Shown: positions 9,544 through 18,024 of the stretch, piece after piece
Layout of the letters: each line of letters begins with the position of its first letter
How positions within the stretch are numbered: the stretch's first letter is position 1
NCBI RefSeq assembly: GCF_019216885.1
Contig: NZ_JAAQRC020000001.1
Span: 6,123,501-6,187,500, forward strand
DNA length: 64,000 nucleotides
Direction: 5' to 3'
Source of the DNA: Methylobacterium sp. SyP6R
Lineage (GTDB): Bacteria > Pseudomonadota > Alphaproteobacteria > Rhizobiales > Beijerinckiaceae
Position numbers and translations under genes: made by a program
Notes under the pieces: generated by a model
Databases searched by the model: none
Seen by the model: only the letters and a program-made list of their open reading frames with translations
Told to the model about the DNA's origin: nothing

Positions 9544-10004
9544 TATTATCCCCTACGTTGGATATTGTGAAAATTATTTCACAAGGCTTTATAACTAGAA
9601 AGCAAACTACGTACAAGCCATATATAATATAAAAATATTTTGCTTTTCTGAGGCAATTTTTTTAATATGTTTGATCTTGTTATAACAATAATATACGGTT
9701 GAAACTAGCATGGTATTGGGACTATCAATTTTGTTCATGTTGTAGCTAAGTCATATCTTCGAGGAAGTCAGCGGAAATACGTCAAGTGGGAAGCATTTAT
9801 TGGGGAAATTTCTATAGATGTTCACTATCCGCTCAAAGTCAAAATCAGACTCGGTATGTGCCCTTCAGGGGCTAGCTGGCATCCTCAGCGGGCATCTTAG
9901 ATATCGGAAAACACCTGTTTTCCGACGCTTGGTTGGGCATCCGAAATGGCCGAGAGGGGCCGAGTATGGCTCATCCAGCGTGGCCGCGCCACTTGGCCTT
10001 CCCC
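9544..10004. other. Intergenic region upstream of orphan gene with a perfect 9-bp palindrome
   Basis: AT-rich until about 9850, then GC returns to the local norm. I see no gene. The promoter of the orphan gene presumably lies here. CGGAAAACA (9905-9913) and TGTTTTCCG (9916-9924) form a perfect palindrome with a 2-bp spacer, matching the CGGAAAAC core at the islet's other border. This suggests an islet boundary near 9925. Confidence 0.5.
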
Positions 10005-10703
10005 TCAAAACCGCTCCACCCAAGGCCGCAACTCGACCTCGAACGACCACGCATCCCGCGGCTGGCGCAGCAGGTCGAGATAGGCGCGGGCCACGCCCTC
10101 GGGCGTGAGGGTGCTGTCGGGCTTGTCCGCCGGGTCGGGGCGTCGGGCGCTGCGCACCGCGCCGTCGACGACGATGTGGGCGACGTGGATGCCCTTGGGC
10201 CCGAGTTCGCGCGCCGCACTCTGGGCGAGGCCGCGCAGGGCGAACTTGCCCATCGCGAAGGCGGCCGAGAGCGGAAACCCCTTCACCCCCGCGGTGGCGC
10301 CGGTGAACAGGAGCGCGCCGTGGCCCCGCCTCTCCATGCGCCGCGCCGCTGCCTGAGCGACCAGGAAGGCGCCGAAGGCGGTGACGTCCAAAGCCCGCCG
10401 CACGGCCTCCGGATCGAGGGCGGCGAGCGGGCCGGGCGCCCGGGCGCTGGCGTTGTAGATCACCACGTCGGGCTCACCGATCCGGGCGTCGGCCTCCGCG
10501 AACAGCCGCTCGACCGCCCGGGGGTCGGCGGCATCGGCCGCGAAGGTCTCGGCTCCGGTCTCGGCGGCGAGGTCCGCGAGTTTGTCCACGTCGCGGGCGG
10601 CGAGGCCGACCCGCAGCCCCTCGGCGGTGAGTTGCCGGGCGAGCGCGGCGCTGATGCCGGCGCCGGCGCCGACGATGAGGGCGGTGCGATAGGGCAGGCT
10701 CAC
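10005..10703 (-). CDS. SDR-family protein with Phe in place of catalytic Tyr
   Basis: 232 aa. The Rossmann motif is GAGAGIS (residues 12-18) and the NNAG equivalent is YNAS. The active-site region reads FTGAT then FAMGK, so Phe149 replaces the usual catalytic Tyr while Lys153 remains and Thr137 takes the Ser position. I recall related SDRs with a similar FxxxK site, so this may be a real subfamily trait rather than decay, but classical oxidoreductase chemistry is doubtful. It begins at a GTG (10703) that overlaps the thioesterase stop as GTGA, so the two are coupled. It is second in a two-gene operon divergent from a TetR gene. Confidence 0.82.
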   Translation of the reverse strand: MSLPYRTALIVGAGAGISAALARQLTAEGLRVGLAARDVDKLADLAAETGAETFAADAADPRAVERLFAEADARIGEPDVVIYNASARAPGPLAALDPEAVRRALDVTAFGAFLVAQAAARRMERRGHGALLFTGATAGVKGFPLSAAFAMGKFALRGLAQSAARELGPKGIHVAHIVVDGAVRSARRPDPADKPDSTLTPEGVARAYLDLLRQPRDAWSFEVELRPWVERF

Positions 10704-11236
10704 GGGCGCTCCTCCCGGGCGGGGGGCAGGTCGAAGACCAGGCAGGTGGTGCTGGCGGTGGCGCAGAGCCGGCCGGCCTCGTCGGTCAGGCTCGCCTCGG
10801 CCACGGCCTGGCGGCGCCCGGCATGGACCACCCGGCCGACCGCCGTGACGCGGCCGGAGCCCTCCGTCACCGCCCGCAGGTAGTTCACCTTGATCTCCAG
10901 CGTGGTGTAGCCGCGCCCGGCCGGCAGGGTGGAGTGGACGGCGCAGCCCATCACGCTGTCGAGCAGCGTCGCCAGCGCGCCGCCATGGACGCTGCCGATC
11001 GGGTTGTAGAGGTATTCGCCCGCCGGCATCCGCATCGTCACCCGGCCCGGCTCGGCCTCGTCGAGCGTGATGCCCATGAGGGCCACGATCGGCGGCGGCG
11101 GCACCTCGCCGGCGATCAGCGCCCGCAGGAAATCGAGCCCGGCCAGGCCCTGTCCGGCCCGGGCGGTCGCCCGCGGATCGGACCAGGTCACGCGGCGCTC
11201 CCGCAAAGGCGCGTCCGGCAATGCGCTGGATGCCAT
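10700..11236 (-). CDS. PaaI-type hotdog-fold acyl-CoA thioesterase
   Basis: 178 aa. The hotdog domain covers about residues 55-170 and carries the PaaI signature (GSVHGGALATLLDSVMG) and the strand LEIKVNYLRAV. Family members hydrolyse acyl-CoA or phenylacetyl-CoA-type thioesters. The first 45 residues are a basic N-terminal extension. ATG 11236 has a strong GGAGG 5 bp upstream. It is the first gene of the operon with the SDR protein, transcribed away from the TetR gene, with palindromic operators in the gap. The pair probably acts on an acyl-CoA or fatty-acid-like compound sensed by the regulator. Confidence 0.87.
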   Translation of the reverse strand: MASSALPDAPLRERRVTWSDPRATARAGQGLAGLDFLRALIAGEVPPPPIVALMGITLDEAEPGRVTMRMPAGEYLYNPIGSVHGGALATLLDSVMGCAVHSTLPAGRGYTTLEIKVNYLRAVTEGSGRVTAVGRVVHAGRRQAVAEASLTDEAGRLCATASTTCLVFDLPPAREERP

Positions 11237-11251
11237 GCTCCCTCCTTCTTA

Positions 11252-11302
11252 CATGACGTCAATCATGATACAACATTGATGATCGTCGTCCTCAATGATG
11301 TC
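11252..11302. promoter_or_regulatory. Divergent control region with TetR-type operator palindromes
   Basis: CATGA-N6-TCATG (11252-11267) is an exact inverted repeat with the ATGA-N6-TCAT core. A second imperfect element, GATGATCGTCGTCCTC, lies at 11278-11293 and resembles the 4833-4848 site (GATGATGATCGTCATC). The gap serves both the thioesterase operon and the TetR gene, so autoregulation is expected. Confidence 0.55.
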
Positions 11303-11321
11303 AACGGGAGCGGATCGTCGG

Positions 11322-11888
11322 ATGCGGGTGACGCGCGAGCAGGTCCAGGAGAACCGGCGCCGGATCCTCGAGGCGGCCGGCCGCCTCTTTCGAGAGAGGG
11401 GATTTTCGGCCGTGACGGTGGCCGAGGTGATGGAGGCCGCCGGCCTGACCCATGGCGGCTTCTACGGCCACTTCGCCTCGAAGGAGGATCTGGCCGCCCA
11501 GGCCCTGGCCCAGGCGCTGGCGCCCGCGCCGCGGGAGGCCGGGACGGCACCGGGAGAAAAGGCGCAGGACTTGGCCGGCTTCGTCGCCGCCTACCTGTCG
11601 GCCTCCCACCGCGACCGGCCGGGCTCGGGCTGCGCGCTCGCGGCCCTGGGCAGCGAGGCGGCGCGCCAGCCGGCTCCCGTGCGGCGCGCCTTCACGGAGG
11701 GGCTGGAGGCGCGGCTCGCCCGGATGCAGGAGGCGATGCGAGGGGCCTTTCCGGAGAGCGACCGGGCGGCGGCGCTCGCGGCGATCTCCCACCTCGTCGG
11801 CGCCCTGGTGCTCGCCCGGGCGGTGGACGATCCCGCCCTGTCCGACGAGATCCTGGCGGCGGCGCGCGGCGCTCTCACGGAACCTTGA
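11322..11888 (+). CDS. TetR/AcrR-family transcriptional regulator
   Basis: 188 aa from the ATG at 11322, which keeps the palindromes outside the coding region and has GGGAG 11 bp upstream; ATGs at 11295 and 11298 are alternatives. The N-terminal helix-turn-helix domain (about residues 5-52) contains FSAVTVAEVMEAAGLTHGGF and YGHFASKEDL. The C-terminal ligand domain resembles the group whose members have GCALAALGSE (TetR_C-like). It is divergent from the thioesterase/SDR operon and probably represses it, itself, and perhaps the SDR gene at 4912. The ligand is unknown. Confidence 0.88.
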   Translation: MRVTREQVQENRRRILEAAGRLFRERGFSAVTVAEVMEAAGLTHGGFYGHFASKEDLAAQALAQALAPAPREAGTAPGEKAQDLAGFVAAYLSASHRDRPGSGCALAALGSEAARQPAPVRRAFTEGLEARLARMQEAMRGAFPESDRAAALAAISHLVGALVLARAVDDPALSDEILAAARGALTEP

Positions 11889-11957
11889 GGCAGGCCGGCA
11901 GGATTTTGGTAACCCTCGCGTGACCATCCTGGGGGGCGTCCTTGCCCGAGGCCGGTG

Positions 11958-13721
11958 ATGGTGTTGCGTGTTGCGTTTCCGTACCTGCCCTCGGCGGCGA
12001 TCATGGCCTGGATGCTCGGCACCGGGCTGGCCGCGGCCATCGAGCCCCCGGGCCCGCTGCCGCCCGCTTCGGTGCCGGGCCAGAGCCCTCCGGCTCAGGC
12101 CGCCCAGATTCAGCCGCCGGCCCCGCCGGCCGAGCCCGCCCGGCGCGAGGTGACGGGTGCGCCCGAGCCCCTGACGGGCGGCGCGACACCGCTGCCGGTC
12201 GGCCCGATCAAGCCCGCCGCGGCCCCGAAGACGAGCGAGACCAGGCCGGCCGAGCCGAGTACGGCCGACGGCAAGCCGGCGCCGAAAAAGGTCTCGCGCG
12301 AGTTGCCGCCGCTGGTGGTGGCGCGGATGTCGCAGGACGCGACCCCGACCCTGACCCCGGCGACCTTCCTCGACACCCTGCGGGCGGCCGAGCGCTACCA
12401 GGCGCTGGTCGAGGCCGGCGGCTGGCCGTCCCTGCCGCCAGACCTCGCGGTGAAGCCCGGCGAGCGCAACCCGGCGATCCCGACTTTGCGCCGCCACCTC
12501 GTGCTGACCGAGGATCTGGCCCCCGGCGGCCCGGAGACCGACCAGCTCGATCCCGGCCTCGTCGCAGGGCTCAAGCGCTTCCAGGCCCGGCACAACCTGC
12601 CCGAGACCGGCCTCCTCGGCCGCCAGACCGTGGCCGCCCTCAACGTGCCCGCAGGCGTGCGCCAGCGCCAGCTCTCGGCCTCGGCCAACCGGCTGATCGG
12701 GTCGAGCTTCCCGTTCGGCGAGCGCTACGTGGTGGTCAACATTCCATCGGCGGCGGTCGAGGCGGTGGACCACGGCAGCGTAGCGCGCCGCTACGTCGCG
12801 GTGGTGGGCAAGCCGGACCGCGCCTCGCCGATGGTCGAGACCAGGATCACCAACATCAACTTCAACCCGACCTGGACCGTGCCGGTGTCCCTCATCAAGA
12901 AGGACATCATCCCGCACATGCGCAAGGACCCGGGCTACCTCGCCAAGATGCATATCCGCATGCTCGACGGGCAGGGCCAGGAGGTGCAGCCGACCGCCGT
13001 CGACTGGTCGACCGAGCGGGCGGTGAACTACACCCTGCGCCAGGATCCAGGCTTCGACAACTCGCTCGGCCAGGTGCGGATCGACATGCCGAACCGGCAC
13101 GCGGTCTACATGCACGACACGCCGTCGAAGGGGCTGTTCTCCCGCGACGTGCGCTTCCACTCCTCGGGCTGCGTGCGCGTCGCCGACGTGAAGGCGCTGG
13201 TGGGCTGGCTGCTCGACGGCACGCCGGGCCCGAACGGCCCCGGCTCGGCCTGGGGGCCGATGGAGATCGAGACCGGCATCGCCACCGGCGAGCGCCGCGA
13301 CATCAAGCTGGCCAAGCCCATTCCGGTGACCTTCGTCTACCTCACCGGCTACGCCACCCCGGACGGCCGGGTGCATTTTCGCGACGACGTCTACGGGCTC
13401 GATACGGGCAGGGATACGGGCAAGCCGGGGGATGTCGCCGTGACCGGGGCCATCGCGAAGCCGGGGGCGGCCAAGGCCGCTGCGGGGCAGGCGGATGCGG
13501 GGCAGCCCAGGTCCGCGGCCGCCAAGCCGGCCGCCACCACGTCGACGGCCCCGAAGCCGACCGGCGCCAAGCCCGTCGCCAAACCCGTCGCCACCAAGGC
13601 TCCGCCGGCCGAGAAGGGCCCGGCCAGCGAGAAGCCGGCCATCCGACCCGCCGCCAAGGCTCCGCCGGCCGAGAAACCCGCGCCGGCCGCCGAAGGCCGG
13701 AAAGGCGCCCCGCCGACCTGA
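11958..13721 (+). CDS. L,D-transpeptidase (YkuD) with peptidoglycan-binding domain
   Basis: 587 aa exported enzyme of the YcbB/ErfK type that makes 3-3 peptidoglycan cross-links or attaches proteins to peptidoglycan. A signal peptide or anchor lies at residues 1-28, then a Pro/Ala-rich linker. A PG_binding_1 domain is at about 195-235 (LKRFQARHNLPETGLLG). The YkuD domain is at about 255-420 with the catalytic motif running from HDTPSKGLF to HSSGCVRV. The last 110 residues are an Ala/Lys/Pro-rich tail with repeated PPAEK units, probably wall-interacting. The ATG at 11958 was taken; a GTG immediately before it is possible. Monocistronic. Confidence 0.9.
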   Translation: MVLRVAFPYLPSAAIMAWMLGTGLAAAIEPPGPLPPASVPGQSPPAQAAQIQPPAPPAEPARREVTGAPEPLTGGATPLPVGPIKPAAAPKTSETRPAEPSTADGKPAPKKVSRELPPLVVARMSQDATPTLTPATFLDTLRAAERYQALVEAGGWPSLPPDLAVKPGERNPAIPTLRRHLVLTEDLAPGGPETDQLDPGLVAGLKRFQARHNLPETGLLGRQTVAALNVPAGVRQRQLSASANRLIGSSFPFGERYVVVNIPSAAVEAVDHGSVARRYVAVVGKPDRASPMVETRITNINFNPTWTVPVSLIKKDIIPHMRKDPGYLAKMHIRMLDGQGQEVQPTAVDWSTERAVNYTLRQDPGFDNSLGQVRIDMPNRHAVYMHDTPSKGLFSRDVRFHSSGCVRVADVKALVGWLLDGTPGPNGPGSAWGPMEIETGIATGERRDIKLAKPIPVTFVYLTGYATPDGRVHFRDDVYGLDTGRDTGKPGDVAVTGAIAKPGAAKAAAGQADAGQPRSAAAKPAATTSTAPKPTGAKPVAKPVATKAPPAEKGPASEKPAIRPAAKAPPAEKPAPAAEGRKGAPPT

Positions 13722-13872
13722 CCCGGCGCGGACGCAACGCCGGCTGCTCCTGCATATCTGCCTGCCCGGCCGGCTCGTCACCGACATCAGTCGGCCGGTC
13801 GCCGACCAATCGGCCTATGCGGTGATCGTGGCCCGGCAGATCAAACTCGACGAGGGGCCGAACCTCCACCTC

Positions 13873-13997
13873 ATACCAACGGTCGTTGGAAACGACCTTT
13901 GGTTCCGCTCTCGAATTTTTGCCAAGCCTCTGGCTTGAAATTGAAAATTCGAGATGGATCAATGGCCCGATGCGTCAGCATCTTGGGCCATCGGTAT
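13873..13997 (+). repeat. 125-bp interspersed repeat, copy 1
   Basis: Begins ATACCAACGGTCGTTGG and ends GGGCCATCGGTAT. An almost identical 125-bp copy in the opposite orientation is at 47113-47237. The ends form ATACC/GGTAT inverted repeats, and internal palindromes include ACGGTCGTTGGAAACGACC and CGAATTTTT...AAAATTCG. It lies between two convergent genes and has the size and structure of a non-autonomous repeat (MITE or REP composite). No coding function is evident. The gap 13722-14085 holds nothing else I can support. Confidence 0.85.
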
Positions 13998-14085
13998 CAT
14001 TGCCAGTCATGGCGCGACCTCGGTGCCGGTCCCGGACGGGTTGGGCCCGAAATCCGGCGTGGCGGCGCTCCAGCGCTGAGCGCCG

Positions 14086-15132
14086 TCAGGAAATCCCCAG
14101 GCCCCGCACCAGCGCGATGCTGACGAGGAGCAGCACCGCCAGGGAGGCGGTGACCGCGAGCGTCACCCGGCCGCCGACCCGGGCCACCACCCGCACGTCG
14201 ACGCCCAGCCCGAGCGCCGCCATGGCGATGACCGTCAGGATGCCGGCGATGCGGGTCAGGGGCGCCAGCGCCGCATCGGGCACGAGGCCGAGCGACCGAG
14301 CGGTGGCGAGAGCGAGGAAGCCGAGGATGAACCACGGCACCAGCTTGAAGAAGCCGAGCTTCTTCCTCGCCCCGGCCGCGGCGCCGGGCTCGTCGCGCAG
14401 GCGCGGGGCGAGCAGCGACAGGCCGAGCACGACGGGACCGAGCATCAGCACCCGCACGAGCTTGACCAGCGTACCGACCTGGGTGCTGACGAGACTCACC
14501 GGTACGGTGGCGGCGAGAACCTGGGGCACCGCATAGACCGTGAGGCCGGCGAGCACGCCGTACTCGGTCGGGTTGGTGCCGAGGAGCGGGATGAGGAGCG
14601 GCAGGCCCAACACCACCAGCACGCCGAGGATCGCCGTGAAGGCGATCGAGGAGGCGACGTCGTCGCCGCTCGCCCCGATCACCGGGGCCACCGCCGCGAT
14701 GGCCGAGTTGCCGCAGATCGCGTTGCCGCAGGCGATCAGGATCGACATCCGGGCCGGCAGCCCGAGCAGGCGGCCGATGCTGTAGCTGGCGACGAGCGCG
14801 ATCACCACGGTCGCGACGATGCCGGCGAGCAGCGCCGGGCCCGAGGCGACGAGCGCCGCGAGGCTGATCGAGGCGCCGAGCAGCATCACGGCGACCTCCA
14901 GCAGCTGCTTGGCGCTGAAGGCGATGCCGATGCGCCACCGCGGCCCCGGCTCCCAGACCGAGCGGATCGCGATGCCGGCGAGGATCGCGATCACCAGCGC
15001 CTCGACATAGGGGTGGTGGACGAGGTGCTCCTCCGCCGCCTGGACGAGGCTCGCCGCCGCCGTGACGGCGACGCAGAGGGTGAGGCCGGGCAGGACCGCG
15101 ATGGCGGTCCGCCCCAACGTGTCAGGCCGCAT
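14086..15132 (-). CDS. YeiH-family putative sulfate/anion exporter (UPF0324)
   Basis: 348 aa integral membrane protein with about 10 predicted transmembrane helices. The stretch LIACGNAICGNSAIAAVAPV (about residues 133-152) is the family hallmark. YeiH proteins are annotated as putative sulfate exporters; the substrate is not shown by sequence alone. The start is the ATG at 15132. A gene for a small membrane protein on the same strand lies about 75 bp upstream and could form an operon with it. No LysR-type neighbour, often found with yeiH, is present. Confidence 0.88.
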   Translation of the reverse strand: MRPDTLGRTAIAVLPGLTLCVAVTAAASLVQAAEEHLVHHPYVEALVIAILAGIAIRSVWEPGPRWRIGIAFSAKQLLEVAVMLLGASISLAALVASGPALLAGIVATVVIALVASYSIGRLLGLPARMSILIACGNAICGNSAIAAVAPVIGASGDDVASSIAFTAILGVLVVLGLPLLIPLLGTNPTEYGVLAGLTVYAVPQVLAATVPVSLVSTQVGTLVKLVRVLMLGPVVLGLSLLAPRLRDEPGAAAGARKKLGFFKLVPWFILGFLALATARSLGLVPDAALAPLTRIAGILTVIAMAALGLGVDVRVVARVGGRVTLAVTASLAVLLLVSIALVRGLGIS

Positions 15133-15207
15133 CGCCGGGCATGCTCGTGGGTAGGAGAGGTCGCGGGCTCCCGCCGCGGGGGCGCCCGGGTTTCGTCGCC
15201 GGAGGTC

Positions 15208-15528
15208 TCACGGGCGGAATCGCGTGCCGATGCCGGTCCGCGGCTTCTGGCCGAGCCAGAGCAGGACCAGGCCGAGGACGAGCGCGATCGGGGCCGCCGG
15301 CGAGAGGGTGAAGGGCAGGCCGAGGAGCTTCCACAGGGTCGGCTGCCCGCCCTCGGCCATCGCCTGGAGGCTCGCGGCCCGGTCCTTCATCAGCGCCACG
15401 GCGACGTCGCTGACCGAGGTGACGAGCACCGCATTGTTGGCGATCGAGCGGGCGCCGTCATAGACGATCCCGACGAAGCCGGCGGCGAGGAGCAGCAGGC
15501 CGAGGCAGCGGCACAGGAAGCGGATCAT
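15208..15528 (-). CDS. Small two-helix membrane protein, conserved type
   Basis: 106 aa. The ATG at 15528 is preceded by GGAG at good spacing; the reading frame runs further upstream but without a better start. Hydrophobic segments lie at about residues 5-25 and 75-95 (APIALVLGLVLLWLGQK), separated by a polar loop with an Asp/Arg-rich stretch. I do not know a function. It precedes the YeiH gene on the same strand by about 75 bp and is divergent from the HAD gene. Confidence 0.7.
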   Translation of the reverse strand: MIRFLCRCLGLLLLAAGFVGIVYDGARSIANNAVLVTSVSDVAVALMKDRAASLQAMAEGGQPTLWKLLGLPFTLSPAAPIALVLGLVLLWLGQKPRTGIGTRFRP

Positions 15529-15694
15529 CCAGGGCTCCGGACCGCGCCCTCGACGGGACGCGCGCGACCTTGAGTAGAGAGAGCCCCTGGTCCGCGCAAG
15601 CTTGAGCGCGGCATTGTGGCAGGTTGATCCCGGGCGGGTTGATCCCGGCCCGCCCCGCATGCCACGGCGCTGGCGACCGAAGAAGGGGAACGGC

Positions 15695-16390
15695 ATGAAC
15701 GGCAGGACGGGCGCACGGCCCGAGCTGGTGATCTTCGACTGCGACGGGGTGCTGGTGGACAGCGAGCCGATCAGCCTCGCGCGCCTGACCGAAGCCCTGC
15801 AGCGCATCGGCGTGCCGATCGACCTCGCCACGGTGGCCCGCCGCTTCACCGGCACCAGCATGACTTCGATCATGGCGCATGTCGCCACCGATTACGGCGT
15901 GCCGACGCCCGAGGGCTTCGTCGACGCGGTGCGGGCCGACACCCTGCTGGCCTTCGACGCCGAGCTGCAGGCCATCGCCGGGGCGGCCGCGGTGCTGGCG
16001 GCGATGCCCGACCGCCGGTGCGTCGCCTCGAGCAGCGACCCGCAGCGCCTGCGCCACGCGCTCTCGCTCACCGGCCTCCTGGAGCATTTCGACGGTCACG
16101 TGTTCAGCGCCACCATGGTGGCCCGGGGCAAGCCCTTCCCGGACCTCTTCCTCTACGCCGCCGAGCGGATGGGGGTGGCGCCCGAGGCCTGCGTGGTGAT
16201 CGAGGACAGCGTGCCGGGCGTCACCGCGGCGCGCGCCGCCGGCATGCCGGTTCTGGGCTTCTGCGGCGGCGGCCACTGGGCGCATGACCGGGCCGGGGCG
16301 GACCTTTTGGCCGCAGGGGCGCTGCGGGTCTTCGACGAATTCGCCACCCTGCCCCATCTTCTGGAGACCTGGGACGCTGCGTCCCGTTAG
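15695..16390 (+). CDS. HAD-superfamily hydrolase, beta-phosphoglucomutase/phosphatase type
   Basis: 231 aa. The HAD motifs are present in order: FDCDGVLVDSE (nucleophile and acid/base Asp), the Ser of ASSSDPQR, the Lys of GKPFPD and the metal-binding IEDSVPGV. A cap domain of about 65 residues follows motif 1, giving subfamily IA. It probably dephosphorylates a small sugar phosphate or related metabolite (YieH-like). ATG 15695 has AAGGGGA 5 bp upstream. No operon partner is evident. Confidence 0.9.
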   Translation: MNGRTGARPELVIFDCDGVLVDSEPISLARLTEALQRIGVPIDLATVARRFTGTSMTSIMAHVATDYGVPTPEGFVDAVRADTLLAFDAELQAIAGAAAVLAAMPDRRCVASSSDPQRLRHALSLTGLLEHFDGHVFSATMVARGKPFPDLFLYAAERMGVAPEACVVIEDSVPGVTAARAAGMPVLGFCGGGHWAHDRAGADLLAAGALRVFDEFATLPHLLETWDAASR

Positions 16391-16541
16391 GGGACGGGGA
16401 GCCCTGGCACCGGTTTCGCATTGACCTGCCGCGCGCCGGCCCCGATCGGGACGGACGCGACCGGCCGGGGACCTGCTCCGAGACCGTTCCAGGATTCCCG
16501 TCCAGGATTCCCGTCGCCCCGAAATTCAACCGGAGCCCGCC

Positions 16542-17120
16542 GTGAGACCAGCCCGCATCGTCGCCTTCTCGGGCAACGTCCGCCGCCCGTCCCGGACCCG
16601 CGTGCTGGTGGAAGCGGTCGCCGCCGAGCTCGCCCGCCGCCGCCCGATCGACCTGAAGGTCTACGACCTCGCCGAGATCGGCACCGGGCTCGGCGCCACC
16701 ACCCGGCAGGCCCTGCCCCTGCCGATCGGCCACATGATCGAGGCGATGGAGGGCGCCGACGGGCTCATCGTCGGCTCGCCGGTGCATAACGGCTCCTATT
16801 CGGGCCTGTTCAAGCACGTGATCGACTTCCTCGACCCCGCTTCGCTCGCCGGCAAGCCGGTGGCGCTGACCGCGACCGGCGGCGGCCCGCGCCACGCCCT
16901 GATGGTCGAGCACCAGTTGCGCCCGCTCTTCGGCTTCTTCACCGCCCACGTGGCGCCGACCGCGGTCTATGCCGGCGAGGCGGAGATCGCGGACGGGGCG
17001 GTCAGCGATCCGCGGGTGGCCGAGCGGGTCGCGGCGGCGGCGGGCGAACTCGCCCATCTCCTCGACGTGGCGGAGGCGGCCCGGCGGGCTGCGGGCGGGC
17101 GGGCGGTGGCGGGGCTATAG
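16542..17120 (+). CDS. NADPH-dependent FMN reductase (MsuE/SsuE-like)
   Basis: 192 aa flavodoxin-like reductase. The N-terminal phosphate-binding loop is SGNVRRPSRT (about residues 10-19), the GSPVHNGSYSGLFKH stretch (about 80-94) is the FMN-contact loop, and TATGGGPRHALMVEHQLRPL matches the MsuE/SsuE group. These enzymes supply reduced FMN to alkanesulfonate monooxygenases; here there is no monooxygenase or transporter next to it, so the partner is elsewhere. It starts with GTG, with GGAG 6 bp upstream. The 13-bp string TCCAGGATTCCCG is repeated in tandem just before the gene. Confidence 0.86.
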   Translation: MRPARIVAFSGNVRRPSRTRVLVEAVAAELARRRPIDLKVYDLAEIGTGLGATTRQALPLPIGHMIEAMEGADGLIVGSPVHNGSYSGLFKHVIDFLDPASLAGKPVALTATGGGPRHALMVEHQLRPLFGFFTAHVAPTAVYAGEAEIADGAVSDPRVAERVAAAAGELAHLLDVAEAARRAAGGRAVAGL

Positions 17121-18024
17121 GCTTCACACGCGTGAGCGAAGCCGGCTCCTGCATCGCGAAGCAATCGATTGGACTTCGTATAAGTTGTTCACCGGCTTCG
17201 CCGTCCCTGGCGGATGAAGCCAGGGCACTCGCGAGCTGATCCTTGCCATGATACGGCGTCCGGAAGATTCCTTCCGGACGCCGTCTCACCAGCCCGCGCG
17301 GCGCCTGAGCGAAGCCGGTTTCCGCATCGCGAAGCGATCAAGCGGAAACCGTATGACACGCTCCATCTTCCCCTCTCCCCGCCCGCGCCATTTCATTTCC
17401 CCGGACAGCCATGCGCCCGCGGGGAGAGGGGATCCCGCGCTCGAAAATCTGCATGTAGAATCAAGCGCTTGGAGTCGACCTCCATTCAGCGACGACCGGC
17501 TCAGGCTTCGCCTCCGTGCCGGTCGACCCCGGATCGTCGTTCGTAGTCCCGGCGCGCTCGACCGCTCCGCCGGGACATCTTTGCGAGATCCAACCCGACA
17601 GGCAATCCTTGCTCATCCGTGATGATTGTCGGGTTTCTTGCCCTTGATTTTCTTGAATGAACCTTGGTTGACGCAGTCGCGCCAGGTGTCGCGCGTGCGA
17701 AAAATATCGATATTTCATCGACAACCATGGCACCCCGCCACATTGGCTCACGAACAAAGCTAATTACTGCGCAAAATCTATCGACATAATTCGATTTGTA
17801 AGAATTTGAAATTTTCTCCAAATCCAAAAAACCCAAAGCCGTGGATGGCAGCGCTCTCGCTTATCGTTGCTTGTTGATTTTATCGGCGCGCGAATGCGCG
17901 TCAGCCCGCTTTTCCACCTGTTTATAGCGGTACGAGGCGGATTTTCAGCGGTTTTATTCCTAAAATAAAGATTCATTAAGGCCTGTGCAACCAAGGTTCG
18001 CCGTCAAACATCAGGACAGGGAAC
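17121..18024. other. 900-bp intergenic region with repeat fragments
   Basis: No gene recognised. 17121-17190 is a partial relative of the repeat at 17248-17356 (GCGAAGCCGG and GCATCGCGAAGC strings). TCCCCGGACAGCCATG at 17398-17413 recurs at 47242-47257. From about 17630 to 17990 the GC content falls well below average, without a coding pattern, and this part presumably holds the promoter of the chemoreceptor at 18025. It may be a decayed insertion. Confidence 0.5.
17248..17356 (+). repeat. Interspersed palindromic repeat, family 2 copy 1
   Basis: Starts ATGATACGGCGTCCGGAAG and ends GGAAACCGTATGA. Internal hairpins include GGCGTCCGGAA/TTCCGGACGCC and GGTTTCCGCATCGC/GCGATCAAGCGGAAACC. A second copy in the opposite orientation is at 35603-35728, with an extra 20 bp in the middle. 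Confidence 0.8.

Noticed and set aside
8554..9570. Three plus-strand open frames opposite the orphan low-GC gene
   Set aside because: Shorter than the minus-strand gene, without ribosome-binding sites, and the 441-aa frame spans the whole islet.
9544..10004. Possible CRISPR or tRNA in AT-rich gap
   Set aside because: No repeated spacer-repeat pattern and no cloverleaf; only one short palindrome.
17461..17994. Minus-strand frames in the low-GC gap before the second chemoreceptor
   Set aside because: No motifs, overlapping in different frames and no start signals; probably non-coding or decayed DNA.
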